Shown here piece after piece: positions 9,133 through 17,698 of a stretch of 64,000 nt of DNA. The DNA comes from Chloroflexota bacterium (GTDB lineage: Bacteria; Chloroflexota; Anaerolineae; SpSt-313). Both the position numbers and the translations under genes were made by a program. Position 1 is the first letter of the stretch. Every line of letters begins with the position of its first letter. The DNA is taken from assembly GCA_029553955.1 (NCBI GenBank), contig JAKPJZ010000074.1, forward strand, positions 81,129-145,128. The letters run 5' to 3'. The notes beneath the pieces were generated by a model that saw nothing but the letters and a program-made list of their open reading frames with translations, was not told the DNA's origin and did not search any database.

Positions 9133-9699
9133 ATGGGCACCGCGAAATGGCACACGCAAAAGGTCTACGGCAGAGACCAAGTCTTGCGGGATATCCAAGA
9201 ACGCGCCAACGCGCACAGTGATATGGTCGTGCAGGACGTCAGAGCCGTCATGCATGACTATGAAGTCGACATGTACCGGCTCGTCCTTGCCGTCGGGAAA
9301 CGATATGGCCTGGACACGGCCTATGAGATCATGAGTGAAACGGTCGCCGAAAAGAGACTCAGATGGCTGGACCAGGTGAGGGCCGATTTGGAGCTCGCCG
9401 GCACCGATGTTGAGCAGGGTCTGGGTCTCTATCGCAAGTACTTTCGACCGCAAGAGGGTGACTTGAGAATCACCGAACAGGCAGCGGGAAGAGTGGTATT
9501 CAAGCGAAGGGACTTTGTGAATGCTATCGCCCATGCCTGTGACGCTCTGGGGCTCGATGTGATTACAGTGAACAACCAAGTCTACGCCAGAACAATGAAC
9601 TTGATGTTCGAGAGGGTTGGTCTCCGGCTGCAGCATGTATTTCTCAAGTACCATGATGGCTGGTATGATGAGATGATCGTATCCAGCGCCAGCAAGTAA
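9133..9699 (+). CDS. Uncharacterised 188-residue cluster protein
   Basis: I do not recognise this protein with confidence. It is mainly helical and soluble, with no signal peptide. The N-terminal half has a YGLDTAYEIMSETVAEKRL-like helix. The C-terminal half has DFVNAIAHACDALGLDVITV and ends near YHDGWYDEMIVSS. The spacing of these parts loosely recalls the L-2-amino-thiazoline-4-carboxylate hydrolase (ATC hydrolase-like) family, but the resemblance is weak. The start at 9133 has GAGG about eight bases upstream; a longer frame from 9013 adds low-complexity sequence. It sits between the flavoprotein and the esterase and is probably in the same transcript. Confidence 0.5.
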   Translation: MGTAKWHTQKVYGRDQVLRDIQERANAHSDMVVQDVRAVMHDYEVDMYRLVLAVGKRYGLDTAYEIMSETVAEKRLRWLDQVRADLELAGTDVEQGLGLYRKYFRPQEGDLRITEQAAGRVVFKRRDFVNAIAHACDALGLDVITVNNQVYARTMNLMFERVGLRLQHVFLKYHDGWYDEMIVSSASK

Positions 9700-9760
9700 G
9701 ACTTGTCTGCCATTGACCAAGCCACACGTGCCCCGAAGCAAACGGCAAAGGAGAGTAGTG

Positions 9761-10891
9761 GTGCACGTACAAGATGGTGCCAGCTCTGCAGCCTCCAACT
9801 TGCAGGACGAAAAGTACCCGCCGCATGTGCACTTGGATGGCCGAGTCACATTTCGCTTCAAGGCCCCCATGGCGCAAAGAGTGCAGATCGAGCCGGTGAA
9901 CGGCCAGCCCGAGAACAATGGCTACAACGGCCTGGGGAAAGCACCCTATGACATGACCAGGGACGAGCATGGCCTCTGGACCGTGACGACGCCGCCGGCT
10001 GTCCCCGGGCTGCATGCCTACTGGTTGGTCGTGGATGGTGTCCGCGTCAACGACACCGCCACCAAGAGCTATGGCGGTCGGGCAAAAGCCTGTGGGGTGG
10101 AGGTGCCCGAGCCAGGGGTTGATTTCTATGACATCAAGGATGTGCCTCACGGACAAGTGCGCATGCAATGGTACTACTCGAAGGTAACCGAGGCCTGGCG
10201 CCGGGCGTTTGTGTATACCCCGCCGGATTACGATGACAATCGGGAACAGCGCTATCCGGTCTTCATCCTTCGCCATGGTGGCGGAGAGGATGAGACAAGC
10301 TGGGTGGAGCAAGGGCGCGCCAATTTCATCGTGGATAATCTGATTGCGGAAGGCAAAGCCAAGCCGATGATCGTTGTCATGGATTGGGGCCAGGCCCCGA
10401 CGCCCGGCCAGCCACTTCTCCATATCCCTTCCACGCCGCCCCCGCCGGAAATGACGCAAGTGACCGTCAAAGAACTGATCCCCATGGTGGATGCCACTTT
10501 CCGGACCATCCCCGATCGTGAACACCGCGCCATGGCGGGGCTGTCGATGGGCAGCGTGCAGACGCTGTATATCGGCCTGACCAACCTGGACACGTTCTCC
10601 TATCTTGGCATCTTTAGCCGGCGGCCCATGTCGGCCGCAGAGTTCAATGTCGCCCAGTCGTTTGGCGGCGTGTTCACCGATGCGGCTGCCTTCAAACAGC
10701 AAGTGAGACTCTTCTGGTGGGGCGCAGGGACCGCAGAGGAAGGCATCTACAACGCGACGAAAGCAGACCTGGCCGAACTGGCCAAGGCCGGCATCGAGTC
10801 CGTCTTTGTCGAGTTCCCCGGCACCTCGCACGAATGGCAGACCTGGCGCAAGAGTTTGTATGACTTTGCCCCCAGACTCTTCCGGAGGTGA
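9761..10891 (+). CDS. CE1/enterochelin-esterase-like hydrolase with N-terminal E-set domain
   Basis: A 376-residue protein. The first 110 residues look like an immunoglobulin-like E-set/CBM48 domain (VTFRFKAPMAQRVQIEP, GLHAYWLVVDGVRVNDTA). An alpha/beta-hydrolase of the putative-esterase family follows: RRAFVYTPPDYDDN, the nucleophile elbow AGLSMGSVQ (Ser about 261) and a catalytic His in SHEWQTW (about 356). No signal peptide is seen, so it is likely cytoplasmic. GTG at 9761 was chosen because AAAGGAG lies seven bases upstream; a TTG at 9713 is possible. Relatives cut esters of siderophores or plant phenolics. Here the ester is unknown but probably comes from the same imported compound. Confidence 0.78.
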   Translation: MHVQDGASSAASNLQDEKYPPHVHLDGRVTFRFKAPMAQRVQIEPVNGQPENNGYNGLGKAPYDMTRDEHGLWTVTTPPAVPGLHAYWLVVDGVRVNDTATKSYGGRAKACGVEVPEPGVDFYDIKDVPHGQVRMQWYYSKVTEAWRRAFVYTPPDYDDNREQRYPVFILRHGGGEDETSWVEQGRANFIVDNLIAEGKAKPMIVVMDWGQAPTPGQPLLHIPSTPPPPEMTQVTVKELIPMVDATFRTIPDREHRAMAGLSMGSVQTLYIGLTNLDTFSYLGIFSRRPMSAAEFNVAQSFGGVFTDAAAFKQQVRLFWWGAGTAEEGIYNATKADLAELAKAGIESVFVEFPGTSHEWQTWRKSLYDFAPRLFRR

Positions 10892-10926
10892 CTCCTGGGC
10901 AAGCAGGTTGTTGGAGGTGTCTTGCA

Positions 10927-11712
10927 GTGGCCAACGCTATCTTTCGTTCTCGGCCGATTTGCGCGAATACCTGGCTCATTCAGGGCGATGGCAGCAACTC
11001 GTATCTGCTTGTTGGCGACACGTGCGGTGTGGTGATCGACACGGGATTCGCCACGGAGAGCATTCAGGCGTACGCGCAGACACTGGCCGACAGGCCTGTG
11101 GCGATGGCGGCCAATACGCATGGCCACTTTGACCATACCGGCGGCAATGGCTGGTTCGCTCGCGCGTACATGAGCGCACAGGCGCTCGAAATCGCCAAGA
11201 CGCCGTATGCGAGCCTGGATGCGTCCAAGTACCCGACCGCCTATCCGGTCACAGTAGTTGGGGACGGCGATACCATCGACTTGGGCAATCGAATGCTCGA
11301 GGTCATCGAGATCCCTGCTCATGCCCCGAGCAGCATCGCTTTCTTGGACAGAAGAGAACGCATCATGTTCACTGGCGATGAAGTGGATGCCCGTGTCATG
11401 CTCTACTGGATTCAGGATGAGCCGCAACCCACGGTGGAGCAGCACGCCCTGAATATGGAAAAGCTGCTGAAGCGCCGGGAAGAGTTCGATTTCGTCTGCG
11501 GCGGCCATGAGCGAGTGATGGCCGCCGCCTCACTGGTAGAGGAGTATTTGGAGAACGACCGTCGCATCATGTCGGGTATTGAGGGGGGGCCGATGGTGCT
11601 GCCCGACATCGGCCCGGCGGATTTCCACCTGTACCAGATCGAGTTCAAGCGCGTGTCCGTCTTCAAGGGCACCAGCGTTGGTTACGATCTTCGCTATGTC
11701 CGCAACAGGTGA
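10927..11712 (+). CDS. MBL-fold metallo-hydrolase
   Basis: A 261-residue metallo-beta-lactamase-fold protein. The metal motif is intact (NTHGHFDHTGG, HxHxDH, about residues 65-72), with later ligands likely in IPAHAPSS, FTGDEVD and GGHERV. The family hydrolyses thioesters, lactones, phosphoesters and related bonds; this one cannot be placed more closely. GTG at 10927 was chosen because GGAGG lies nine bases upstream. An ATG at 10888 would overlap the preceding esterase end and lacks a ribosome site. It follows the esterase by 35 bases and precedes the solute-binding protein gene. Confidence 0.82.
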   Translation: MANAIFRSRPICANTWLIQGDGSNSYLLVGDTCGVVIDTGFATESIQAYAQTLADRPVAMAANTHGHFDHTGGNGWFARAYMSAQALEIAKTPYASLDASKYPTAYPVTVVGDGDTIDLGNRMLEVIEIPAHAPSSIAFLDRRERIMFTGDEVDARVMLYWIQDEPQPTVEQHALNMEKLLKRREEFDFVCGGHERVMAAASLVEEYLENDRRIMSGIEGGPMVLPDIGPADFHLYQIEFKRVSVFKGTSVGYDLRYVRNR

Positions 11713-11878
11713 CGCGAGCAACGACTCCAGTGCCGCCAGCCGTGAGACAGTGTCAGAAGCCACTGAGAGGAGGATGGACAGCGAGAGAAACCGGTTTGTC
11801 CACAGAATGTGGTGCGGACAACGTATCCAGTGTCGGCAGCTCCCGAACGGAACAGACACCATCAAGAGGAGAAACAAG

Positions 11879-13528
11879 ATGGAAACGAGAAAGGTCGTTG
11901 CGTTCTTCCTAGTCCTGTCGATGACGCTTGCAGCCCTGACGGCTTGTGCACCTGCACCCGCGCAGCCCACCACTGCACCCGCGCAGCCCGCCACCAGCGC
12001 GCCGGCGCAAGCCACCACTGCACCGGCGCAGCCCAGCAGCGCTGCGCCCAGCATCGCTTCCAAGGTCATCGTGGCTATTGGCGCCGATCCTTCTGACCTG
12101 TCGCCGTTCGTCGGCATGAGCATGGGACGTATCGCCGTCCTCCGGACCACCTACGAGTACCTGTTTGGTGTCACCAAGATGGGTGGCGAGCTGGTCCCCT
12201 TTGTCGCCAAGGGCGTCGAGAAGACCGGCGACAAGACGTATGTCGTAACGCTCTTCGATAACGTCGCCGACAGTGCCGGCAACAAGATCACGGCCGCAGA
12301 CGCCGCCTGGTCCTACAACACGGGCATGGCGGCGGGCAATCTTCGTCCGCTGGGAGACATCGAGTCGGTTACGGCCACGGGCGACTATACTGTGCAGTTT
12401 GTGTTCAAGAAAGTGCTGGGGATAGGTGAGCTGGAAAAGCTGCTCACAGAGTGCCCAATCGTCAGCCGGGCCTCCTATGAAGCCAGCCCCGACCAGTTCG
12501 CCACCAAGCCGATCACAAGCAGCCCTTACGTCTTGAAGGAGTATGTCCCGGGCTCCAGCCTCACGTTCGAGAGACGCGCTGAGTACTGGCAGAAGGATGC
12601 ATCGTTGTCACCCGAGCTCAGCCGGGCCAACGTTCAGACGATCGTCTTCCAGATCATCACTGAACCGGCTCAACACTCAATCGCCCTGGAAACCGGTTCA
12701 GCCCACATCTCGGCGTCTGTGACCGGAGACGATATTGCCCGCTTTAGGTCTGCAGCCGGGTTCTCCGTGTTTGGATTCCAGGACAACCTGACACAACTAC
12801 TGGCATTCAACGGCTCTGAGGGGCATGCCTTTACCAAGAAGGAGTTGAGGCAGGCGGTAGCGTATGCGATCGATACCACGGCGATGTGCAATGCCGTAGC
12901 GCCAGGGGCTTGTGCAGCGACCCATACCATTGGCAACAGCAACTTCGGCGGCTATCAGGCCAAATGGGACACTGAACCCTACTACGACTATGATCTGGCC
13001 AAGGCTCAGGGGCTGTTGGCTGCCGCCGGCTACAAGCCGGGCGACCTGACTGTCAAGTTGTTGGCCCAGAACGATCCCAAGTCGGGGCTGATGGCCCAGG
13101 TCATCCAGAGCCAGCTCAAAGAACTCGGGATCAAAGTGGAGATCAGCCAGGTGGAGCCGACCGTGTACAATCAGCTAAAGCCGGACCCCAAAGCGTATGA
13201 TCTGTTGATTGATGCGGCCGCAGGCGGAGACTTTATCATCAACCCCTGGAAGCTTGTCTATGATCAGACTCGGAATAACGGCAAGACCTCTAACTTTTTC
13301 CTGGACAATCAGCTACAGGAGCTTTTGGATGCGGCGAGCCAGCTCAGCGGCTTTACCCCAGAGAAGCTCGATGCCTTCCAGCAGTATCAGAAGGAACAGG
13401 TCTATGCCTATGGGATGCTCTCCTACTTTAACAACGTTGTAGGTGTCGCCGGCATCACCAAGGTCGTGAGGGATGGCAGAGGCCAGATCATCCCTGGCGC
13501 CTGCGAGTATGCCCCCGACTTTAAGTAG
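11879..13528 (+). CDS. ABC transporter substrate-binding lipoprotein (family 5, Dpp/Opp type)
   Basis: A 549-residue exported lipoprotein. The signal peptide ends in the lipobox LTAC (mature Cys about residue 22), followed by a 40-residue linker made almost only of A, P, Q, T and S. The mature part has the SBP family 5 order, including PFVGMSMG, TSSPYVLKEYVPG and later KKELRQAVAYAID. AAGAGGAG stands upstream of the ATG. The protein would catch the substrate at the cell surface for the permease and ATPase genes downstream. It ends before a hairpin (13572-13629), so it may be made in excess of the other transporter parts. The ligand cannot be told from sequence. Confidence 0.9.
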   Translation: METRKVVAFFLVLSMTLAALTACAPAPAQPTTAPAQPATSAPAQATTAPAQPSSAAPSIASKVIVAIGADPSDLSPFVGMSMGRIAVLRTTYEYLFGVTKMGGELVPFVAKGVEKTGDKTYVVTLFDNVADSAGNKITAADAAWSYNTGMAAGNLRPLGDIESVTATGDYTVQFVFKKVLGIGELEKLLTECPIVSRASYEASPDQFATKPITSSPYVLKEYVPGSSLTFERRAEYWQKDASLSPELSRANVQTIVFQIITEPAQHSIALETGSAHISASVTGDDIARFRSAAGFSVFGFQDNLTQLLAFNGSEGHAFTKKELRQAVAYAIDTTAMCNAVAPGACAATHTIGNSNFGGYQAKWDTEPYYDYDLAKAQGLLAAAGYKPGDLTVKLLAQNDPKSGLMAQVIQSQLKELGIKVEISQVEPTVYNQLKPDPKAYDLLIDAAAGGDFIINPWKLVYDQTRNNGKTSNFFLDNQLQELLDAASQLSGFTPEKLDAFQQYQKEQVYAYGMLSYFNNVVGVAGITKVVRDGRGQIIPGACEYAPDFK

Positions 13529-13571
13529 GATTGAGCCGTCTGGCTTGCTTTGACGGCAGGCAAAGCTAAAC

Positions 13572-13629
13572 ACGATGCGGCACTGCTTGAGCTTTCAAAT
13601 CATCGCGCGTGATGGCAGTGCCGCATCGT
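13572..13629 (+). terminator. Hairpin after the solute-binding protein gene
   Basis: Perfect 15-bp arms (13572-13586 ACGATGCGGCACTGC and 13615-13629) begin 43 bases after the stop codon. The run of T is short (TTGTTG), so it may be a partial terminator or a 3'-stabilising structure between the SBP gene and the permease genes. Confidence 0.6.
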
Positions 13630-13641
13630 TGTTGCAGACAT

Positions 13642-13669
13642 CTGACAAAACTGGTCGGTGTGGTATGAT
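13642..13669 (+). promoter_or_regulatory. Candidate promoter of the permease/ATPase genes
   Basis: CTGACA (13642-13647), a 16-base spacer and TATGAT (13664-13669) lie directly after the hairpin and about 200 bases before the permease start. Confidence 0.5.
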
Positions 13670-13714
13670 ATGCGCACGGCGCAACTCCTATTGCCGGACA
13701 GGTTAGCCCAGATC

Positions 13715-13760
13715 CCGCACTCAGCAGAGGCCGCTCTCACGCCGCCTCTGCTGAGTGCGG
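13715..13760. repeat. Inverted repeat in the permease leader
   Basis: Perfect 17-bp arms (13715-13731 and 13744-13760, CCGCACTCAGCAGAGGC) with a 12-base spacer lie between the candidate promoter and dppB-like start. A related word with one mismatch, plus the following GGAAAACAGG, recurs at 18547-18574 near the other end of the cluster. Confidence 0.75.
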
Positions 13761-13873
13761 AAAACAGGGTTGGGGGCCGTCATCGACTGTTGTGGCCGGC
13801 GGGACTGTCGAAGGAGAAGGCGGACGACCACGGGCAGGGAACCGGACAAGGGCCACGAGGGAGGTCTTCATCA

Positions 13874-14830
13874 ATGGGCAGATACATACTGAAGAGGCTG
13901 CTTTGGATGATCCCGGTCATCATCGGGGTGACCATCCTGATCTTTACGATCATGTACTCTATCCCCGGCGAGCCTGTATCCTTGATGCTAGGCCCAGAGG
14001 CGACGCACGCGCAGATCGCAGCCAAGCGGCAAGCGCTGGGCTTGAATGATCCCTACCTGGTACGCCTGGGCAGGTTTGTTGGGGGTATCGTCCTGCATTT
14101 CGATTTCGGCGATTCCTGGGTCTATCATACCCCTGTCACTACGGAACTGCTTCACCGTCTGCCGCGCACGCTCACCATCGCGGCGCTTTGCATAGCGATG
14201 CAGGTACTCTTGGGCATCCCCTTGGGCATTATCGCGGCTGTCAAACAGGACACCTGGATCGATCGCATCGCGATGTTCACTGCGCTGTTTGGCATCTCCA
14301 TGCCCAACTTTTGGATTGCCCTGATGCTGGTCCTTCTCTTCTCGGTGAGGCTTGGTTGGCTACCCCCATACGGCATCAGCGGATGGCAATACTATGTCCT
14401 CCCTGTCGTTGCCAATGGGTTTGTTGGGGTTGCCACCCAGGCCCGGCAGACGCGCTCGAGCATGCTCGAAGTCATCCGCTCTGACTACATCGTCACGGCG
14501 CGGGCGAAGGGCATGTCTGAGTTCAGAGTCCTGCTGCGGCACGCTCTCCCGAATGCGCTGCTGCCGGTCATCACCGTTATCGGCAACGGCATGGGCAGGA
14601 TGCTTGCCGGCACGGTGGTCATCGAATCGATCTTCTCCATCCCCGGCGTCGGCATGTACCTGGTAGGTGGCATCAACTCTCGGGACTATGCGGTCGTCCA
14701 GAGCTCTGTGATTTTCCTGGCAATGGCCTTCACCCTCGTCATGTTGCTGGTGGACCTGGCCTATGCTTTCATCGATCCCCGCATCAAGGCGCAGTTCGCG
14801 GGCAGGAAGAGGAGAAAGCAATATGCCTAA
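13874..14830 (+). CDS. ABC transporter permease, DppB/OppB type
   Basis: A 318-residue inner-membrane permease. It starts with MGRYILKRLLWMIPVIIGV, followed by the family's first large loop and five more helices. The coupling (EAA) loop is near residues 200-225 (YIVTARAKGMSEFRVLLRHALPN) and contacts the ATPases. GGAGG stands nine bases before the ATG. The stop overlaps the next permease gene by eight bases, showing translational coupling. With its neighbours it forms a complete peptide/nickel-type importer. Confidence 0.92.
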   Translation: MGRYILKRLLWMIPVIIGVTILIFTIMYSIPGEPVSLMLGPEATHAQIAAKRQALGLNDPYLVRLGRFVGGIVLHFDFGDSWVYHTPVTTELLHRLPRTLTIAALCIAMQVLLGIPLGIIAAVKQDTWIDRIAMFTALFGISMPNFWIALMLVLLFSVRLGWLPPYGISGWQYYVLPVVANGFVGVATQARQTRSSMLEVIRSDYIVTARAKGMSEFRVLLRHALPNALLPVITVIGNGMGRMLAGTVVIESIFSIPGVGMYLVGGINSRDYAVVQSSVIFLAMAFTLVMLLVDLAYAFIDPRIKAQFAGRKRRKQYA

Positions 14831-15710
14831 CGTGGCAACCGCAGAAATGACAGCCAGCGGAGTCAAGAGGCAAAGCCAGGCTGTTGTTGTCGCCCGGCGC
14901 TTGTCCAGGAATCCATCTGCTGTCTTGGGTCTTGTTGTGGCATTGTTCCTGGTGATTATCGCGGTTTTCGCCCCGCTGCTCGCCCCATACCCATATGACA
15001 AACAGGACCTGCTGCACACACGTGCAGCCCCGTCGGCGCAGCATCTTTTTGGCACCGATGAGCTGGGACGCGACGTCTTTAGCAGGGTGATCTGGGGGAG
15101 CCGCTTCTCGCTGAGCATCGGGATCCTTGCGGTTGTGATCGGCACAACGGTTGGCATGTTCTTTGGTTCACTTGCCGGCTATTTTGGCGGCTTGGTGGAT
15201 GACATCATCATGCGCCTGGTAGACATCCTTTCGTCGATCCCCGACATACTGCTTGCGATCGCTGTCTCTGTCGTATTGGGTCCGGGCTTCTTCAACAGCG
15301 TGCTGGCGCTCTGCATCGGCAGCATTCCGATGAGCGTCCGCTTGCTACGGGCCGCGATTCTGAGCATCCGACAACAGGAGTACTTGGAAGCAGCCACATC
15401 CATCAATGCCGGCACGGCGCGGATCATTGTCAGGCACGTACTCCCGAACAGCTTCTCTCCCGTGCTGGTTTCGTCAACCATGATGATCGGTCACGTCATA
15501 TTGGCAGCTGCCATGCTGAGCTTTATCGGTCTCGGCGTTCAGCCGCCCATGCCTGAATGGGGCTCGATGATCGCGGGGGGGCGAAGCCTTATTCGCACCG
15601 CTCCTCACATGGTCACCTTCCCGGGCATCTTTATTATGCTCGCTGTCTTGGCGCTCAATATGTTTGGCGACGGCCTGCGCGACGCCTTGGATCCGAAGCT
15701 CAAGAAATAG
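14823..15710 (+). CDS. ABC transporter permease, DppC/OppC type
   Basis: A 295-residue permease. An N-terminal cytoplasmic tail of about 35 residues (RRLSRNPSAVLGLVVALF) leads into TM1. A periplasmic loop with FGTDELGRDVFSRVIWGSRF is diagnostic for DppC/OppC. The EAA loop is near residues 195-215 (EYLEAATSINAGTARIIVRH). AGGAG precedes the ATG, and the gene overlaps the end of the first permease. It forms the heterodimeric channel with the 13874-14830 product. Length and motifs are normal for the family. Confidence 0.92.
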   Translation: MPNVATAEMTASGVKRQSQAVVVARRLSRNPSAVLGLVVALFLVIIAVFAPLLAPYPYDKQDLLHTRAAPSAQHLFGTDELGRDVFSRVIWGSRFSLSIGILAVVIGTTVGMFFGSLAGYFGGLVDDIIMRLVDILSSIPDILLAIAVSVVLGPGFFNSVLALCIGSIPMSVRLLRAAILSIRQQEYLEAATSINAGTARIIVRHVLPNSFSPVLVSSTMMIGHVILAAAMLSFIGLGVQPPMPEWGSMIAGGRSLIRTAPHMVTFPGIFIMLAVLALNMFGDGLRDALDPKLKK

Positions 15711-15724
15711 GGATGGGTGGCATT

Positions 15725-16708
15725 ATGGATCATCAGAGTGGTGCTTTTCTCGCGGTGAGGGACCTGGTTGTCGAATACACCGCTGAAGGCCAAGTGGTTC
15801 ATGCAGTCAACGGGGTCTCATTCGACCTGGAACGCGGCAAGACCTTTGGGTTGGTCGGCGAAACCGGCGCGGGCAAGACATCGATCGCAAAGGCCATCAT
15901 GCGCATCCTTCCGGATCCCCCGGCGAAGATCAAAAGTGGGGAGATATGTCTTGATGGTGAAGACCTTCTCAAGATCAGCGAACGAGCCATGCGTAGAGTG
16001 CGTGGCCGGAAGGTATCCATGATCTTCCAGGACCCGATGACGGCGCTGAATCCGATCATGAAGGTCGGCGATCAGATTGCCGAAGTCATCAAGCTGCACA
16101 ACAACATCACCTGGCGTGAGGCCAACAGGCGAGCTGTCAACATGCTGGAGATGGTCGGCATACCCGGCGAACGTTTTGGCGAGTATCCCCACCAGTTCTC
16201 CGGCGGCATGAAACAGCGTGTGGTCATCGCCATGGCCCTCGCGTGCAGCCCAGAGCTGTTGCTTGCGGATGAACCGACGACCGCCTTGGATGTGACCATC
16301 CAGGCGCAGGTGCTGGAGATGATCAACAAGCTGAAGAGGGATTTCAACACGTCCATGATCATGATCTCGCACAATCTTGGCGTGGTCGCCGACGTATGCG
16401 ATGACCTTGGCGTAATCTATGCGGGCGAAATCGTCGAGCTCGGCAGCAAAGAAGCGATCTTTGATCGCCCGGCACATCCATATTCCGTGGGACTGTTCGG
16501 AGCGGTTCCCACCCTGGATGAAGAGAAGAAGAGACTGAATCCCATAGCTGGGTTGCCGCCTGATCCCTCCAATTTGCCCACGGGCTGCCACTTCGGCCCT
16601 CGCTGTCCGCTCGCGACCGAGCAGTGCAAAAGTGGGACGATCGCACTGCGCGAGGTTGAACCGGCTCATTTCTGCCGCTGCATTCAGGTTGCTAGCCGGG
16701 AGGGATGA
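15725..16708 (+). CDS. ABC transporter ATP-binding protein, DppD/OppD type
   Basis: A 327-residue ATPase. Walker A is GETGAGKTS (about residues 40-48), followed by the Q-loop MIFQDPMTALNPI, signature FSGGMKQRV, Walker B LLLADEPTTALD and H-loop SHNLG. The C-terminus carries the oligopeptide-transporter extension (GCHFGPRCPLATEQC) typical of this subgroup, whose cysteines can hold a 4Fe-4S cluster. Start choice between 15713 and 15725 is uncertain; GGGTGG precedes the latter. It powers the importer together with the 16710-17666 product. Confidence 0.92.
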   Translation: MDHQSGAFLAVRDLVVEYTAEGQVVHAVNGVSFDLERGKTFGLVGETGAGKTSIAKAIMRILPDPPAKIKSGEICLDGEDLLKISERAMRRVRGRKVSMIFQDPMTALNPIMKVGDQIAEVIKLHNNITWREANRRAVNMLEMVGIPGERFGEYPHQFSGGMKQRVVIAMALACSPELLLADEPTTALDVTIQAQVLEMINKLKRDFNTSMIMISHNLGVVADVCDDLGVIYAGEIVELGSKEAIFDRPAHPYSVGLFGAVPTLDEEKKRLNPIAGLPPDPSNLPTGCHFGPRCPLATEQCKSGTIALREVEPAHFCRCIQVASREG

Positions 16709-16709
16709 C

Positions 16710-17666
16710 ATGCCTGCACTCGTTGAAGCAAGGAACCTAAAGAAGTACTTTGAGACCCCGAGAGGGCTGCTGCACGCCGTCGACGATGTATCCTTCTCGA
16801 TCGAGCAAGGCAAGACGATGGGCATCGTCGGTGAATCTGGCTGCGGCAAGTCGACGCTGGGGCGTGTGATCATCCATCTGCTTGACAGCACCGGTGGATC
16901 AATCTACTTTGGGGGCGAAAACGTTACCACTGTGAATTCGCGCAGGTTGAGAAGACTGCGAGAAGACATGAAGATCATCTTCCAGGATCCGTACTCCTCG
17001 CTGAATCCCAGGATGACCGTGGAACAGACGATCATGGAACCCCTGATTATCTCCGGCCGCTTTACCAGGAAGGAAGGGCAGGAGGAAGCAGAGCGTCTGA
17101 TGGCCATGGTTGGGATTGACCAGCGCCTCCGATTGTCGTACCCGCATGAGTTGGATGGCGGCAGAAGGCAGAGGGTCGGCATTGCTCGGGCACTGGCACT
17201 CAACCCCAAGTTCATCGTCTGCGATGAACCGGTTTCTGCTCTGGATGTCTCTATTCAGGCGCAAGTCCTGAATCTCCTTCAGGACCTTCAGGATCAGTAC
17301 GGTCTGACCTACATGTTCGTCACGCACGACCTGTCTGTTGTGCGCCATATTTCCGACGACATCTGTGTGATGTACTTGGGCCAACTGGTCGAGACAAGCC
17401 CCTCCAAAGAGCTGTTCAGGCGCCCGCTGCATCCTTACACTCAGGCGCTCATTTCTGCGGTCCCCACTATCGATACTCGCCACAAGAAAGAACGCATCAT
17501 TCTTGAGGGCGAGATTGTCTCTCCGATCAATCCCAAGCCCCATTGCCGTTTTGCCAAGAGATGCAAATATGAGTCCGAGAAGTGTCACCGACCGCAGCAA
17601 CTCGAGGAAGTACTGCCAAACCACTTTGTTGCTTGCTGCAGAGTGAGGGAAATCAATGGCCTGTAA
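16710..17666 (+). CDS. ABC transporter ATP-binding protein, DppF/OppF type
   Basis: A 318-residue ATPase, second subunit of the importer. Walker A is GESGCGKST, the Q-loop IIFQDPYSSLNPRM and Walker B FIVCDEPVSALD. The signature reads HELDGGRRQRVG rather than the textbook LSGGQRQR: Asp replaces Ser and Arg replaces Gln. This variant is, to my knowledge, frequent in DppF-type proteins. The C-terminal extension CRFAKRCKYESEKC has the paired cysteines of the family. It starts one base after the preceding stop (TGACATG), so the two ATPases should be made together. Confidence 0.91.
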   Translation: MPALVEARNLKKYFETPRGLLHAVDDVSFSIEQGKTMGIVGESGCGKSTLGRVIIHLLDSTGGSIYFGGENVTTVNSRRLRRLREDMKIIFQDPYSSLNPRMTVEQTIMEPLIISGRFTRKEGQEEAERLMAMVGIDQRLRLSYPHELDGGRRQRVGIARALALNPKFIVCDEPVSALDVSIQAQVLNLLQDLQDQYGLTYMFVTHDLSVVRHISDDICVMYLGQLVETSPSKELFRRPLHPYTQALISAVPTIDTRHKKERIILEGEIVSPINPKPHCRFAKRCKYESEKCHRPQQLEEVLPNHFVACCRVREINGL

Positions 17667-17698
17667 GGGCTCGTTGGATTCCAAGAAAGGTGAAGCAT

